DNA of 21,261 nt from Alphaproteobacteria bacterium (GCA_027489415.1 JAIXZU010000116.1:1-21261); one strand, 5' to 3'. Counted from the stretch's first letter, positions 7,496-15,918 are shown. Program-made: numbers and translations. Notes: generated by a model from the sequence alone, not told the origin.

Positions 7496-8257
7496 TTATG
7501 AATCAGACGATTTTGTAGACGTTTTACTGCCCATCCAAACTGCAGCAATGATGGCTAATTCATAAAGCACAATCAGTGGTAAAGCGAGGAACAACTGGCT
7601 AAATGGGTCTGGCGGAGTAACAATCGCGCTAAAAATAAAAATAAGAATAATGGCAAAGCGGCGCCAAGCTCTTAATTTAGCAACTGAAGTTATGCCAATT
7701 TTTATCATCAATACTAATAAAACCGGCATATTAAATGCCAATCCGAAGGCAAATCCAAAATTAAATAACATTTTAAGGTAATCACTTACATTAGGCAGCA
7801 ATGTAAGCCCCGGCTGGCTAAATCCCAGAAAGAAATTCAAGGCAAGCGGTAAAACAACAAAGTATGAAAACAAACCGCCCGTATAGAAAAGGACAGGCAT
7901 TGCCATTAATAAAGGGGCTACCCATCGTTTTTCATAACTGTAAAGTCCAGGGCCAATAAAACGCCATATCTGAAACAACAATACGGGCATCGTTAAAAAC
8001 AGGCCACCCCAGGTTGTAATTCTTAAATAAACAAAAAAAAGCTCTGTAACAGATGAAATCACAATGTCCTCTGGAGCCAATTCCCCTCGAGTGAGCGGGA
8101 TAATAAGGATATCTAAGAGTGCTTCTTTGAAGATATAAATCCCCAACATAGCTACACCCAGAAACGCGAAAGCCCACAGAAGCCGCGTTCTAAGCTCTTG
8201 CAGGTGTCGAATCACAGCCGGCGTCAAATTATTTATCCTTCTCAGACGGTTCAGCAT
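7496..8257 (-). CDS. tatC: Sec-independent protein translocase TatC
   Basis: Six-pass inner-membrane core of the Tat pathway, which binds twin-arginine signal peptides and exports folded proteins. The 253-residue product has the N-terminal HLQELRTRLLWAF motif (family HLxELRxR), the conserved FxFFxY-like SSVTELFFVYLR segment, ELRAWRRFAI-like loop sequence near the fourth helix, and the TPPDPFSQLFLALPL stretch near helix five. The ATG at 8257 overlaps the end of tatB by 29 bases and has no good ribosome site. A TTG at 8227, just after the tatB stop, is preceded at proper spacing by AAGGA and would start the protein at LTPAVIRHLQEL, so the true start may be there. It is the last gene of a tatABC cluster. 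Confidence 0.97.
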   Translation of the reverse strand: MLNRLRRINNLTPAVIRHLQELRTRLLWAFAFLGVAMLGIYIFKEALLDILIIPLTRGELAPEDIVISSVTELFFVYLRITTWGGLFLTMPVLLFQIWRFIGPGLYSYEKRWVAPLLMAMPVLFYTGGLFSYFVVLPLALNFFLGFSQPGLTLLPNVSDYLKMLFNFGFAFGLAFNMPVLLVLMIKIGITSVAKLRAWRRFAIILIFIFSAIVTPPDPFSQLFLALPLIVLYELAIIAAVWMGSKTSTKSSDS

Positions 8258-8450
8258 TCGGATGACGATAGGTTTGAATTAATCCAAGCTTCTCCTGCCA
8301 ACCGCCCCAGATACCCCCTATAAAACTCTGCACATAAGCTGTCATCAGCCCCAATCTCCTCATAACAACAGGTAAATCACCAGGCCGTGTCACAGCAACA
8401 GCAACAACAGAAATGACAATTAACTCCGAGAGGCCGATATCACCAAACAT
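8229..8450 (-). CDS. tatB: Short Sec-independent translocase subunit TatB
   Basis: TatB partners with TatC to recognise Tat substrates. The 73-residue product begins MFGDIGLSELIVI, with the conserved membrane-embedded glutamate at residue 9. It continues with the VTRPGDLPVVMRRLG hinge and amphipathic helix typical of TatB (E. coli TatB has about 171 residues). The long cytoplasmic C-terminal region is nearly absent, so this is a minimal TatB. Identity as TatB rather than TatA rests on the MFGDIG-type start, the PGDLP hinge and its place between tatA and tatC. It starts 15 bases after tatA and overlaps the annotated start of tatC. Confidence 0.9.
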   Translation of the reverse strand: MFGDIGLSELIVISVVAVAVTRPGDLPVVMRRLGLMTAYVQSFIGGIWGGWQEKLGLIQTYRHPNAEPSEKDK

Positions 8451-8465
8451 AATGTTTAATAAGGC

Positions 8466-8699
8466 CTAAGCCTTTTTAACTTTACGATTTGATTTTTTAG
8501 AACCGGATGAAGAGGAAATCTTTTTAGAAACCGCTGGCTTGGCAGAGCCAGCATCATCACCATCATTACCTTCATTCAAACCGTCCTTGAACGCTCGCAA
8601 ACCTCTTCCAAAGTCACCAAGTACCTGTGGCAACCTGTTTCCAAAGAACATCATCGCAACAACACCAACAACTAATAAAACAATAATTTTTTCAAGCAT
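8466..8699 (-). CDS. tatA: Sec-independent translocase subunit TatA
   Basis: Pore-forming subunit of the Tat system, recruited to TatBC with bound substrate. The 77-residue protein has one N-terminal membrane helix (about residues 3-18), then the hallmark FGNRLPQVLGDFGRGLRAFKDGL hinge and amphipathic helix (family FG..LP.LG..LG...FK.G). A serine- and lysine-rich tail ends in KVKKA. The ATG at 8699 lies one base beyond the TGA of the upstream ydcF-like gene, so translational coupling is likely. Stop is TAG. It is the first gene of the tatA-tatB-tatC run. Confidence 0.96.
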   Translation of the reverse strand: MLEKIIVLLVVGVVAMMFFGNRLPQVLGDFGRGLRAFKDGLNEGNDGDDAGSAKPAVSKKISSSSGSKKSNRKVKKA

Positions 8700-8700
8700 T

Positions 8701-9504
8701 TCAGGACCCTTTGTAACTTAAATCACCCCAAGATATCTTACCACTGACAAGATACCCAACAATTCCAAAAATTTCATAAATAGCCTCACTCGTCAGTGTA
8801 ATCCCGTAGGCGGATGGTAAAATAGTCCGAATACCAAGCTCTGTTGGCACACTTAAAGCAGGCGCAGGAATAGCATCAATACCTCGGGCTCTGAAAGTCG
8901 CCAGCGCGCGCAACATGTGTACATCCGCCGTCACTAGCAAAACGTTTCGTACGCCCCGTTTGGTAAGCACCGGGGCTAGCTGCATGGCACTTTCATAAGT
9001 ATCAGTGCTCACTTCTTCTAATTCAGTCGGTGTAACTTCAGTACGCTGTCTCGCGAAGAAACTTGCTGTAACATTGGCCTCAGACGGGTTCTGAACACCT
9101 TTTGTATGACCACCGGACACTATGACAGGCAAACGCAAGTTGATCATCCGCTGTAACTCATACCCCACAGCCAAACGATGAATTCCCTCCGCTCTCGGTA
9201 TCCACCCCACAGGCCCGGCATTCAACATGCCACCCGTCAGCACAACAATCGCATCAGCATCGCTGGGGTCTTCCAGAACCCGTCCCTCAACGCTATTAAC
9301 CAACATGCTGGATAACGTCAGCCCAAACCAAGGCGTAGCGGTTATGTAAGCAAGAACAAAAATACAGCTAAGCCAACCAACCAACCAATTCGCATAACCC
9401 GCAAACGCAACATGCCTGCGCCGCCAGATACTCCACATCATAATTGCCAGCGCCGAAAGCACGAGGCCAGTCGGTAGGAACAGGGTTACAATGAGGGTCT
9501 TCAC
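8701..9504 (-). CDS. YdcF/ElyC-like DUF218 membrane-anchored protein
   Basis: A DUF218-family protein of 267 residues. Family members such as ElyC and SanA affect envelope synthesis, especially under stress, but the reaction is unsettled. Two membrane segments occupy roughly residues 5-25 and 40-62. The DUF218 domain starts at about residue 83 with DAIVVLTGGM, and continues with PVIVSGGHTKG and NVLLVTADVHMLRA, three blocks with the glycine- and acid-rich loops typical of the family. Translation starts with GTG at 9504, overlapping the nagZ stop in the sequence GTGA. It ends in TGA one base before tatA. In other Alphaproteobacteria scpA-scpB often lie between nagZ and tatA; here only this gene does. 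Confidence 0.87.
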   Translation of the reverse strand: MKTLIVTLFLPTGLVLSALAIMMWSIWRRRHVAFAGYANWLVGWLSCIFVLAYITATPWFGLTLSSMLVNSVEGRVLEDPSDADAIVVLTGGMLNAGPVGWIPRAEGIHRLAVGYELQRMINLRLPVIVSGGHTKGVQNPSEANVTASFFARQRTEVTPTELEEVSTDTYESAMQLAPVLTKRGVRNVLLVTADVHMLRALATFRARGIDAIPAPALSVPTELGIRTILPSAYGITLTSEAIYEIFGIVGYLVSGKISWGDLSYKGS

Positions 9505-10571
9505 AGTTCGAGAGGATACCCCAAACTAGCAGGCCCGTCAGCCCATAGTTCGGTCAACCGCTCGCGTGCAGCGCTCACATTCTTGGCACTAGGTTCGTCC
9601 GGTATACTCATTTGGGCCATGAAGTCAGTGGCTCGCTTACTCAGGGGCGGAAGACTGGAATCGCCTAAAGCCTTAAAATTATCCTCATCAAAAACCGTCC
9701 CCGCCATACCATGTCTCAGCACGGATAACGCCGTAATCGCCAAATCACATCCAGCATCAAGGCTGTTTTGGACGCGCGTCACATAGTTCCCATTAAGCGC
9801 CTTCATTCCAACATCATCCGCCATAATAAGGCCATTGAAATTCCAGTCTTCCCGCATCATCCGCAAGGTTTTAGCCGAATAGGTAGCAGGTAACTCAGGG
9901 TCAAGCGCAAGGTAGCGAATGTGGGCCGTCATCAGGAAATCTTCAGCCGGTGCCATAGCCTTAAACGGCGCAAGGTCAACATTCAGTTCCTCACGGCTAA
10001 CATCCACAATGGGCAGCTCAAAGTGAGTATCTTCCTTGGCACGGCCATGGCCTGGCGCATGTTTCAAACATGTAAGGCACCCGCCGGCTCGCACACCTTT
10101 GGCATATTCAGTTGCAAGCTCAACAACCACTTTCGGGTCGCTACTGAAACTTCGGTTACCAATAATCGCATGTGTAGCCTCGTTAGCCACATCCAGTAAT
10201 GGTCCCATCAGCCAGTTGGCACCAACATCGCGTAACTGGGCAGCCAACAGGAAACCAAACAAGTACGCACCTTCCCGCGCAGCAACTGGGTTAACCTTCC
10301 ACCACTCTCCTAAAACGGCCGCAGGCGGCAATTTACCACCAAATTTTACGCGCTGAACACGCCCACCTTCTTGGTCTACAGCAATAAATGCTTGCTTGAA
10401 TCCGGAAAGCTCATGCAGTTCGCGGCACAGCTCACGCGTCTGCTCAACTGAATCAATATTGCGGGCAAACAAAATAAATCCCAGTGGCGGAGCCTCTTGA
10501 ATAAACTTACGCTCATCCACGCCAAGCTCATAGCCACGCAAACCAAGTAACAGGGGCCGAATAGTTGTCAT
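9501..10571 (-). CDS. nagZ: Beta-N-acetylhexosaminidase (glycoside hydrolase family 3)
   Basis: Cytoplasmic enzyme that removes N-acetylglucosamine from anhydro-muropeptides during peptidoglycan recycling; its products also feed AmpC-type beta-lactamase control in species that have it. The 356-residue product shows AVDQEGGRVQR (about 64-74), the substrate loop KHAPGHGRAKEDTH (170-183) with the acid/base Asp-His pair, and LIMADDVGMKA with the nucleophile aspartate at 252 or 253. These are the NagZ signatures. The ATG at 10571 is chosen because it forms TAATG with the stop of the SPOR gene; the frame is also open back to 10592. The downstream ydcF-like gene overlaps the nagZ TGA. Confidence 0.96.
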   Translation of the reverse strand: MTTIRPLLLGLRGYELGVDERKFIQEAPPLGFILFARNIDSVEQTRELCRELHELSGFKQAFIAVDQEGGRVQRVKFGGKLPPAAVLGEWWKVNPVAAREGAYLFGFLLAAQLRDVGANWLMGPLLDVANEATHAIIGNRSFSSDPKVVVELATEYAKGVRAGGCLTCLKHAPGHGRAKEDTHFELPIVDVSREELNVDLAPFKAMAPAEDFLMTAHIRYLALDPELPATYSAKTLRMMREDWNFNGLIMADDVGMKALNGNYVTRVQNSLDAGCDLAITALSVLRHGMAGTVFDEDNFKALGDSSLPPLSKRATDFMAQMSIPDEPSAKNVSAARERLTELWADGPASLGYPLEL

Positions 10572-11317
10572 TATGGTGCCACCGGGAAACATGCTTGCTT
10601 ACCAGCCAACTTGGCACAGGCAGCGGCAGCGTCCTCACGGCTCTTAAAGCCAACAAACTGAACGCGGTATTTCTTACCACCAGGCGCAGGCACAACTTTA
10701 GCCGTAGCCACGGAAAGACTACTAAAATCCTTGGCAGCCTTCGCAGCAAGTGCATTACCGTCTGCCATGGAATTGACCGCAGCTAACTGTACCCCCCATT
10801 TACCACTAGGCTTGGCCGCTGTCTTCACAGGCTCGGGCTTGGCTTCAACTTTGGGCTCAACAGCTTTCGGCTCAACTTTAACCTCAACGGGCTTTGCAAC
10901 TTGGGCAATACTTACAATCGCAGGAACCTTGCTCACAACGGCAGGCGTGCTAACAGACACCTCCTCAGCAACTTCAACAGCCTGCACAGCAGGAACCGTC
11001 TCACTTACAACTTCCGCCTTAGCAGGGGCAGTCTCACTAACTGGCTGACCAGAAGCCACGCCAGTCTCTCCCAAAGTGGTGTTGTTGCTATCCAGAAGGT
11101 CGAACACAAGCTTGTCGCGGTTAGGTATCTGCATACCGCCGGGCTGGTCCGGCCTGCGTTTCAATGCCTCGGCTGGGGGCACAATCAGGGGCGGCTCAAC
11201 TTGAGAGGACCGAATCTCCTCGCGGTTAATCAGCGCATAAATCATCATGGCCAAGAAGCCACAACCAACAATTACCACAAGGGATAGCTTCAACCATCGC
11301 ACCATAAAATGACTCAT
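10571..11317 (-). CDS. SPOR-domain inner-membrane protein
   Basis: SPOR domains bind septal peptidoglycan stripped of stem peptides, so the protein probably localises to the division site. The 248-residue product has one membrane helix (about residues 8-28) and a long valine-, proline-, alanine- and lysine-rich periplasmic linker with repeated VEPK/VEAK-like units. A C-terminal SPOR domain covers about residues 172-246, beginning KWGVQLAAVNSMADGNALA and containing YRVQFVGFKSREDAAAACA. The neighbours argS upstream and nagZ downstream form a recurrent alphaproteobacterial order. Its TAA overlaps the nagZ ATG by one base, so the pair is probably translated together. Confidence 0.92.
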   Translation of the reverse strand: MSHFMVRWLKLSLVVIVGCGFLAMMIYALINREEIRSSQVEPPLIVPPAEALKRRPDQPGGMQIPNRDKLVFDLLDSNNTTLGETGVASGQPVSETAPAKAEVVSETVPAVQAVEVAEEVSVSTPAVVSKVPAIVSIAQVAKPVEVKVEPKAVEPKVEAKPEPVKTAAKPSGKWGVQLAAVNSMADGNALAAKAAKDFSSLSVATAKVVPAPGGKKYRVQFVGFKSREDAAAACAKLAGKQACFPVAP

Positions 11318-11381
11318 GAAGCTATCTTATGCACCAATACCCGCCGCTATTCAAACAGCCAGCATCACGTGCACCGGATAA

Positions 11382-13106
11382 TTACATACTCGTTGGGGCA
11401 TTTACGCCACACAGCTTCAGAACATCTGCCAGCACGGTCCGCGCTGCAAACGCTACGGCAAGGCGCTCATGCGTAGCCCGAACATCCGCAGAATCCAGCC
11501 ATTTCTCAGCCGCATACCAACGGTGAATCGCCGCCGCCAAACTCTGGGCATAGAATGTCAGACGATGCGGTTCCAGCGAACGCGCCGCCTGCTCAATAAG
11601 GGCAGGGTATAGCATGATTTCCCTCAGCACACTTCGCGCCTCGGCACTGATTTTCATCGTCGCCACATCAAGCTTGGCAGCATCCAAAGCCGGTATGCCC
11701 AGCTCCTCACGCTGGCGCTCAACGGCACACAGTCTGGCGTGCGCGTATTGAACGTAAAATACGGGGTTATCCATGGTTTTCGCCACAGCATGGGCAAGGT
11801 CAAATACCAAGGTCGTCGTTGGCTTTACGGTAAGCATGGTAAAGCGGAAGGCATCCGTCCCCACCTCTTCCAGCACGTCACTCAGCAGCACAATGTTACC
11901 AGCACGTTTGGAAAGCTTAACGGGCTCACCATTGCGCATAACCTTCACCATCTCATAGGCAACAGGGTGGTAAACATCGCCCCGTCCGGTCAAAGCCTCA
12001 ATCGCTTTGGCCAGCGGCTTGAAGGCCCCCGTCTGGTCAATACCAATCACGGTTACCAACAGTTCGTAACCGCGCTGTAGCTTGTCGTAGTGGTAAGCAA
12101 TATCCTGCCCGAAGTAGGTCGGCATACCGGCACGGTTATAAATTGCCTGGTCTTCCGCCAATCCAAATTCCGTGGCTTTGAACAACGTCAGCTCAACCGG
12201 CTTGTAATCAGCAATTTCCTTACCTTTCGGCGGCGGTAGGGTTCCCTCATTAACAAGGCCCTTGTTTCTCAAAATCGCCACAACTTCCGCCATACGGTCA
12301 GTCTGGTGCATAGCAAACTCACTGAAATAACGGTCAAACTCAATCCCAAGGGTTTGAATATCCTGCTTAATCAGGTCAAGGCAGGTCTCCACCGCAAAAC
12401 TCCGCAGCTCACGTAGCAAAACCTGCTCATCAGTTTCACTCACCCATTTATCGCCATCACGGGCTTTCAGCTTTTCAGCTACCTCAATCAGGTATTCGCC
12501 GGGGTAGCCATTATCAGGTACGGCAACGTCATGCCCAAACAGCTGCATGTAACGGGCATGCAAGCTTCTCACCAAAACGTTAATCTGGTTACCAGAGTCA
12601 TTAACCAAATACTCCCGCCAAACCGGAAACCCCGCCTTCTCCAGCACGTTCGCAATCGCATCACCAAACACGGCATTCCGGCCATGCCCCACGTGAATAG
12701 GCCCGGTCGGGTTGATACTGACATATTCAACCATCGCCTTGCGAGTATCAGCCGCTTTCAGTGTGCCGTAAGCACCACCAGCCGCAGTCGCCGCGACCCC
12801 CTGCCCTATGAGTGCAGATGTCTTTAACCGAAAATTAATAAACCCCGGTCCGGCAATCTCCACAGCTTCAACCGCCTCATGGACTTTCAAACCCTCCAGC
12901 AGCATCTCTGCCAGCGCCTTGGGTGCCATCCCTACCTTTTTGGCCAACACCATCGCGGCATTAGTCGCAAGGTCACCATGGGACTCCTCTTTCGGGGCCT
13001 CCAGCGCCACATTCATGTAATCCGCATCAGTCAGGCCTTTATCAGCCAGCACCTGCCGTACAACAGCCAGTACATGCTGCCGGAAATCAATAAAAAGCAT
13101 CGTCAT
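11382..13106 (-). CDS. argS: Arginyl-tRNA synthetase
   Basis: Class I synthetase of 574 residues (E. coli ArgS has 577) that charges tRNA-Arg. The HIGH-type motif is HVGH at residues 138-141 within the conserved SINPTGPIHVGHGRN. The KMSKS position reads VKLSKRAGN. The end of the protein carries the DALR anticodon-binding domain, with YAHARLCAVERQRE and AAIHRWYAAEKWL. The reading frame is open to 13328, but that part overlaps the end of valS and lacks family resemblance. The start is therefore the ATG at 13106, or 13100 two codons later, just 13 bases after the valS stop. Confidence 0.97.
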   Translation of the reverse strand: MTMLFIDFRQHVLAVVRQVLADKGLTDADYMNVALEAPKEESHGDLATNAAMVLAKKVGMAPKALAEMLLEGLKVHEAVEAVEIAGPGFINFRLKTSALIGQGVAATAAGGAYGTLKAADTRKAMVEYVSINPTGPIHVGHGRNAVFGDAIANVLEKAGFPVWREYLVNDSGNQINVLVRSLHARYMQLFGHDVAVPDNGYPGEYLIEVAEKLKARDGDKWVSETDEQVLLRELRSFAVETCLDLIKQDIQTLGIEFDRYFSEFAMHQTDRMAEVVAILRNKGLVNEGTLPPPKGKEIADYKPVELTLFKATEFGLAEDQAIYNRAGMPTYFGQDIAYHYDKLQRGYELLVTVIGIDQTGAFKPLAKAIEALTGRGDVYHPVAYEMVKVMRNGEPVKLSKRAGNIVLLSDVLEEVGTDAFRFTMLTVKPTTTLVFDLAHAVAKTMDNPVFYVQYAHARLCAVERQREELGIPALDAAKLDVATMKISAEARSVLREIMLYPALIEQAARSLEPHRLTFYAQSLAAAIHRWYAAEKWLDSADVRATHERLAVAFAARTVLADVLKLCGVNAPTSM

Positions 13107-13119
13107 ATCCCTTGTAAAC

Positions 13120-13575
13120 TTAAGCAGTTGCCAGCATTGCACGCAGCTTGGAGAGGTTCTCTTCAAGCTCAACCAAGCGTGCTTTATTGGTAGCCAGAAT
13201 CTCAGCCGGCGCACGCTCCACAAAGTTAGGGTTACCCAGCATGGCTTGAATTTTATCCATTTCCTTCTGCTGCTTTTCAACCTCACGTTCAAGTCGGGCC
13301 TTTTCAGCACCAAGGTCAATGTGCCCACTCAGGTCCATAATGTACTCCACACCATCCACCACAGCAGCCGCTTCACCGGTCTTGGCAGGCTCCTCGCGCG
13401 GAGAAATCCCCGCAACCCCAGCCACGGCTTTCAGCAAAGCCAGCTCACTTTGCAGGGCGGCAAGGTCTTCGGCACTGGCACCGCGCACTTCAACCGCCAG
13501 CTCGGTCTTGGGGGAAAGCTTATGCGTAGTCCGCGCCTGCCGGATGGCCCCAACCACATCAATCATCTTCCTCAC
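13120..13575 (-). CDS. valS: ValS C-terminal fragment (after in-frame TGA)
   Basis: Codons in the same frame as valS continue past its TGA without another stop until TAA at 13120. The 151-residue product from a GTG at 13575 begins MRKMIDVVGAIRQARTTHKL, which matches the final part of the ValRS anticodon-binding domain. It ends with the ValRS coiled-coil arm (DLGAEKARLEREVEKQQKEMDKIQ, then APAEILATNKARL). The joined gene 13120-15828 would give 902 residues, a normal ValRS length. There is no good ribosome site before the GTG or the ATG at 13566, so separate translation looks weak. argS starts 13 bases after the stop. Confidence 0.9.
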   Translation of the reverse strand: MRKMIDVVGAIRQARTTHKLSPKTELAVEVRGASAEDLAALQSELALLKAVAGVAGISPREEPAKTGEAAAVVDGVEYIMDLSGHIDLGAEKARLEREVEKQQKEMDKIQAMLGNPNFVERAPAEILATNKARLVELEENLSKLRAMLATA

Positions 13576-13602
13576 GCGCTTGGTGGCAGCCGCACTGGTG
13601 CC

Positions 13603-13605
13603 TCA
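13603..13605 (-). other. valS: In-frame TGA interrupting valS
   Basis: The codons on the minus strand run RWPKYAD, TGA, GTSAAATKRVRKMI. Frame is preserved on both sides, so one base change is the only lesion. TGA serves as a normal stop in nagZ and ydcF, so tryptophan reassignment is unlikely. The base after TGA is G, not the C favoured in known readthrough contexts. Confidence 0.9.
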
Positions 13606-15828
13606 GTCGGCATATTTAGGCCACCGCTGGTGAATCAGGAAGGCACGGTCATTCGCCGTATGGTTCTGCCACAGGTGTTCGGTAATGAAGGGCACGAAAG
13701 GGTTCAGCCCGCGCAGCAGGTTATCAAACCCCCACCCGATAACCGCTTTCGTCTCAGCCGCTACCTCATCGCCCATCTGGCCTGCCAGCAAAGGCTTGGT
13801 CAGTTCAAGGTACCAGTCGCACCATGTCCCCCACGTGAAGTGGTAAACCATCTGCGCCGCTTGGTTGAATTCATAGGCGTCAAGGTAGCTATCAAGCTCC
13901 TTGAACATACTTTTCAGCTCGCCCACCATCCACAAGTTAACGGGGTGCTTAACTTTGCGCAGGTCAAAGTCCTTGGCTTCATCGTCGGTGAAGGAAACGC
14001 CCTGCATGCCAAGGAAACGCGCCGCATTCCAAAGCTTGGTACAGAAATTGCGGTTCTGTTCAACTTTCAGCACGGAAAAACGCATATCCTCGGCACTGGC
14101 AATGCTGGCCATGGTCATGCGCAGGGCATCGGTGCCGTACTCGTTAATCAGCTCAATCGGGTCAAGCACGTTACCCTTGCTCTTACTCATCTTCTGGCCA
14201 TGCTCATCCAGAATTAACCCGTGGGTATAAATGGTCTTGAACGGAGACTTCCCAGTCAACTCCGTCCCCATCATCATCATCCGGATATCCCAAAACGGCA
14301 GAATATCGCGCCCGTTCATAATAATCTCACCGGGGTAGAATGCCTGCAGCCGCTCTCCACCATTGGGCCAACCCTGGGTCACAAACGGCCACAAGGCACT
14401 GCTGAACCATGTGTCCAGAATATCCTCGTCCTGAACCCATCCCTCGCCAGCGGGGGCCTTCTCACCCACATAAATCTCTTGCTCGCTGGTTCCTTCAACA
14501 TCCTTAAACCATGCTGGAATCCGGTGGCCCCACCACAACTGGCGGCTAATACACCAGTCCTGAATATTCTCCAGCCAGTGGCGGTAAACGCGCTCATCGC
14601 GGTTGTTCACAAACTTAACATCACCGTTATCCACAGCGGCCAAACACTTCTCTGCCAGCGGCTTCCCCTTCAGGTACCACTGCAAAGTCAGGTAAGGCTC
14701 CAGAATCGTATCATCGCGCTCCGCATGTCCCACATTGTGAACATGGGGCTCGGTCGCAATCAACAGCCCCATGGCGTCAAGGTCAGCCACAATCTGCTTG
14801 CGGGCGGCAAACCGGTCCATACCACGGTACGCCTCGGGGCAGTTGGCATTCATCTTGGCATCTTTGGTCAGCAGGTTAATCAGCGGAATGTTCACGCTAT
14901 CCTTGTGCCGCTGATAAAACGCAAAGTCGTTAAAGTCATGGGCAGCGGTAATTTTCACCATGCCGCTCCCAAATTCAGGGTCAACCATGTCGTCAGCCAC
15001 AATCTCAATGGCACGGCCAACAATCGGCACAATCACGGTCTTACCAACCAAATCCTTGGCCCGCGGGTCTTCAGGGTGAATCGCAATCGCACCATCAGCC
15101 AGAATCGTCTCCGGCCGCGTCGTGGCAATCTCAATCCCATCTTCGCCGTTGTAGCTGAAACCACCCGCAAACTTATACCGCACATGCCACAGGTTGCCGT
15201 TCACCTGTTTGTGCTTAACCTCAAGGTCACTTACCGCAGTTTGCATTTTGGGGTCCCAGTTGACCAACCGCTGGCCACGGTAAATCAGGCCACGCTTATG
15301 CAGCTCCACAAACACCTGCTCAACAGCAGCGCTGTAAGCGGGGTCCATCGTGAAACGCTCGTTCTTCCAGTCGCAACTGATACCCAGCCGCCGCAGCTGC
15401 CCGCCAATCACACCGGCACTATGGTCTTTCCATTCCCATGCTTTTTCCATGAAGGTCTCGCGGCCAAAGTCAAAGCGGGTCTTGCCCTCTTTGGCCCATT
15501 GGCGCTCAAGCACCACGTGCACGGCAATGCTGGCATGGTCGGTGCCGGGCTGGTAAAGGGCGTTTTTGCCCTGCATCCGCGCACGGCGTACCAGAATATC
15601 CGGCAAGGTATTATCAAGGGCATGCCCAAGGTGAAGCGTCCCCGTCACGTTTGGCGGTGGCATCATAATGGCATAAGGCTGGCCACTCATACTGGGTGTG
15701 AAACACTCCATACGCTCCCACCGCTCGGCAATCACCGGCTCCAGCGCTCCCGCATCATAGCGTGTCGCAAGCCCCCCTTCGGGTGCTGCTGCAGTGGTGC
15801 TGGCTGCGGTGGCTAGGGGCGTGCTCAT
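13603..15828 (-). CDS. valS: Valyl-tRNA synthetase, interrupted at codon 742
   Basis: Class I synthetase that charges tRNA-Val and edits mischarged threonine. This portion has 741 residues. It contains PPPNVTGTLHLGHALDNTLP with the HIGH motif as HLGH at 66-69, the CP1 editing domain (for example AIAIHPEDPRAKDLVGK and NDFAFYQRHKD), a QLWWGHRIPAW block, and KMSKSKGN at 546-552. It then enters the anticodon-binding helical domain and stops at TGA just after WPKYAD. The rest of that domain and the C-terminal arm lie in the same frame downstream (13120-13575). The start at 15828 gives an alanine-rich leader before the conserved RYDAGALEPVIAERWE. popZ lies upstream, behind a terminator. Sequencing error, true pseudogene or readthrough cannot be told apart here. 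Confidence 0.95.
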   Translation of the reverse strand: MSTPLATAASTTAAAPEGGLATRYDAGALEPVIAERWERMECFTPSMSGQPYAIMMPPPNVTGTLHLGHALDNTLPDILVRRARMQGKNALYQPGTDHASIAVHVVLERQWAKEGKTRFDFGRETFMEKAWEWKDHSAGVIGGQLRRLGISCDWKNERFTMDPAYSAAVEQVFVELHKRGLIYRGQRLVNWDPKMQTAVSDLEVKHKQVNGNLWHVRYKFAGGFSYNGEDGIEIATTRPETILADGAIAIHPEDPRAKDLVGKTVIVPIVGRAIEIVADDMVDPEFGSGMVKITAAHDFNDFAFYQRHKDSVNIPLINLLTKDAKMNANCPEAYRGMDRFAARKQIVADLDAMGLLIATEPHVHNVGHAERDDTILEPYLTLQWYLKGKPLAEKCLAAVDNGDVKFVNNRDERVYRHWLENIQDWCISRQLWWGHRIPAWFKDVEGTSEQEIYVGEKAPAGEGWVQDEDILDTWFSSALWPFVTQGWPNGGERLQAFYPGEIIMNGRDILPFWDIRMMMMGTELTGKSPFKTIYTHGLILDEHGQKMSKSKGNVLDPIELINEYGTDALRMTMASIASAEDMRFSVLKVEQNRNFCTKLWNAARFLGMQGVSFTDDEAKDFDLRKVKHPVNLWMVGELKSMFKELDSYLDAYEFNQAAQMVYHFTWGTWCDWYLELTKPLLAGQMGDEVAAETKAVIGWGFDNLLRGLNPFVPFITEHLWQNHTANDRAFLIHQRWPKYAD

Positions 15829-15894
15829 GAATACCTCGGATAATCTCTCTCGTGAAACACCCCAACCTACTCATTTCCCGCCATTTGCGCAAGG

Positions 15895-15918
15895 CAAAAG
15901 GGGCCTCAAAAGGCCCCT
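15895..15918 (-). terminator. Intrinsic terminator of popZ
   Basis: An 8-bp perfect stem (AGGGGCCT at 15911-15918 read leftward, paired with 15899-15906) with a four-base loop is followed on the minus strand by TTTTGCC. It lies 15 bases after the popZ stop and before valS, so valS may need its own promoter or leaky termination. Confidence 0.8.

Noticed and set aside
12900..13328. N-terminal extension of argS to 13328
   Set aside because: The added residues overlap the valS end in another frame and do not resemble ArgRS; the ATG at 13106 fits family length.
13603..13605. TGA read as tryptophan or selenocysteine
   Set aside because: TGA is the working stop of nagZ, ydcF and a phage gene, and ValRS has no known selenocysteine; no matching stem-loop was recognised next to it.
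14221..15816. 531-codon open frame on the plus strand opposite valS
   Set aside because: It is the antisense of valS, with histidine-, glutamine- and leucine-rich composition and no domain; valS motifs are clear on the other strand.
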